64,000 nucleotides of DNA from Rotaria socialis (lineage: Eukaryota; Rotifera; Eurotatoria; Philodinida; Philodinidae), in contig CAJNYU010002094.1 of the NCBI GenBank assembly GCA_905331475.1, positions 1 to 64,000 of the forward strand. The letters run 5' to 3'. Every line of letters starts with the position of its first letter. Positions within the stretch are counted from its first letter, which is position 1. The notes beneath the pieces are model-generated. The model worked only from the letters and a program-made list of their open reading frames with translations. It ran no database searches and was not told the DNA's origin. This document shows positions 62,901 through 64,000 of the stretch, piece after piece. The position numbers and the translations under genes are program-made.

Positions 62901-64000
62901 TGATGTGGAAACTCTTGTACATTTTCGGCGAAAAATAGTCGGTAGGCGTCTGTTTTAAGATTTTTATTCAATTTTTTAGTATCATCTCTAAAAAAAAATC
63001 ATGGATCGATAAAATACTCTTTCAATTGAGACAGATGCTATCTGAACAGAAACAAATCTTTGTAAATTTTTGTGAACGCCTTCCTGAGATGTACTAATCC
63101 AAATACCTATATAGTATACGTTTATATTATATTTAACAGTCATCTAATGATGTTCATATTTTCAATAAATTGAAAAAGTGTTGAGTTGATTATTTTTTTG
63201 TATGAAAAAAAGATTACAGCTGAGGATTATCGTATTGATGGAAATTCAATCTAATAATTTTTCAAAGCAAAAAACGACTACATTAAGTTGATTTTGTGCA
63301 TGCAAAACATAAAAAATATAGTTCAGTTGTTGAAGTAGAGCATAAGAGAACGTTGTTTACTTTTGAAATCAAACAGAAGATGATGTATTTTTTCAATAAT
63401 TTGAAGAGAAAAGTATGATATTGAAGACGTAATACGATGTTGAAATTTTTAATGATCTGTCTTTTATACAAGAATTTATTCAGATGTAAAACAAATTGTG
63501 AATACGGATTGCTTCGAAATACTCAACTATAGATCTCTATTAGTAAGTCCTTGTGCTTGTTATAGACCTTCTGGATAGGAAAAGAACAACAATTTATTAT
63601 AATAATATCATAACCGACTCTTCACGTCACATCATTGACGATTGAAAACAGTGACATCTATAGAGTTGAATATAAAAAACTTCGAATAAATATTGTAATT
63701 TAATCATTTATATTAATAATATATTTTTAAATGTCTTCATATTTTTTTAAATCTTATATCAATGAATAATTTTTTATGTATTTTACCGATATGACCTGAT
63801 CAAGAAATCAAGAAAGAGGAAATATCTTAAGAGGCATTAGTCCCTATATAATGTCTGATGACATTTTTGTCGTCATGCTCTTTCCTTTTTCGTTCTTAGA
63901 AAAAAAAAGAAAACCGCATATACTGAATGTATTTTTTAGATCTATTTTTTATATTGTTTAATATATGTCATGGAACAGTGCACGATTCATATGTTTGATT
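56904..64000. other. Gene-free AT-rich stretch
   Basis: No gene recognised over about 7 kb. It has simple repeats: TA units near 57850-57867, TTGTTC units at about 57880-57900 and GAAT units at 58258-58304. One coding-like tail at 61123-61230 (ITSAATQNVFPRVADDIEED then Met-Ser-stop) may be a relic exon. Confidence 0.5.
58258..58304. repeat. GAAT tetranucleotide repeat
   Basis: GAATGAAAGAATGAAAGAAT grading into perfect GAAT units. Confidence 0.9.

Overview
The window looks like nuclear DNA of a small AT-rich metazoan, most probably a bdelloid rotifer (inference). The genes are eukaryotic, with many GT-AG introns of about 50-80 bp and a few of 0.4-1.3 kb. There is an F-box gene, a divergent 7TM receptor and a cathepsin L. 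Almost every start codon lies within about 20 nt of a splice acceptor, as expected of an animal with spliced-leader trans-splicing, which is known in rotifers. No bacterial features, tRNA, rRNA or CRISPR were seen.

Layout. 1-1.4 kb holds CCCAT/ATGGG arrays and a 743-bp fold-back element with hAT-like ends and 8-bp target duplications. 2.25-6.7 kb is a decayed non-LTR retrotransposon. 9.7-18.8 kb is a minus-strand run of five intact genes in the order of transcription: a divergent RPL35, a 676-aa PPxY-rich protein of unknown function, a cytosolic pyrimidine 5'-nucleotidase (NT5C3 type), and two tandem ABHD12-like serine hydrolases. The gaps are about 80-270 bp and each downstream gene opens just after an acceptor, so the run looks like an operon resolved by trans-splicing. 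18.8-27.1 kb holds a short motif repeated five times, an F-box gene with one frameshift, and two decayed coding fragments.

27.4-37.3 kb is a plus-strand run: XPO4 (1164 aa, 10 exons), PCMT (with two successive 11-nt micro-exons), SUCLG1 (one apparent extra base) and a RING/B-box protein. The first three are tightly spaced. Then come a coiled-coil protein (40.2-41.8 kb), a cathepsin L with its own TATA box and cis-spliced leader exon (42.1-43.6 kb), a two-exon 7TM receptor with a 1.34-kb intron (44.4-47.1 kb), a TIR-bounded repeat containing a single N between two 103-bp copies (47.6-48.2 kb), a type I membrane protein gene assembled from small exons (51.4-54.0 kb), and a convergent J-domain/zinc-finger gene (54.8-56.9 kb). 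57-64 kb shows only simple repeats and one weak coding relic.

Most genes are housekeeping: translation, nucleotide salvage, lipid hydrolysis, nuclear transport, protein repair, TCA cycle and proteolysis. They are not a pathway; what links them is shared transcription. Exon joins were worked out by hand from GT-AG sites, phase and family similarity, and the coordinates can be off by a base.
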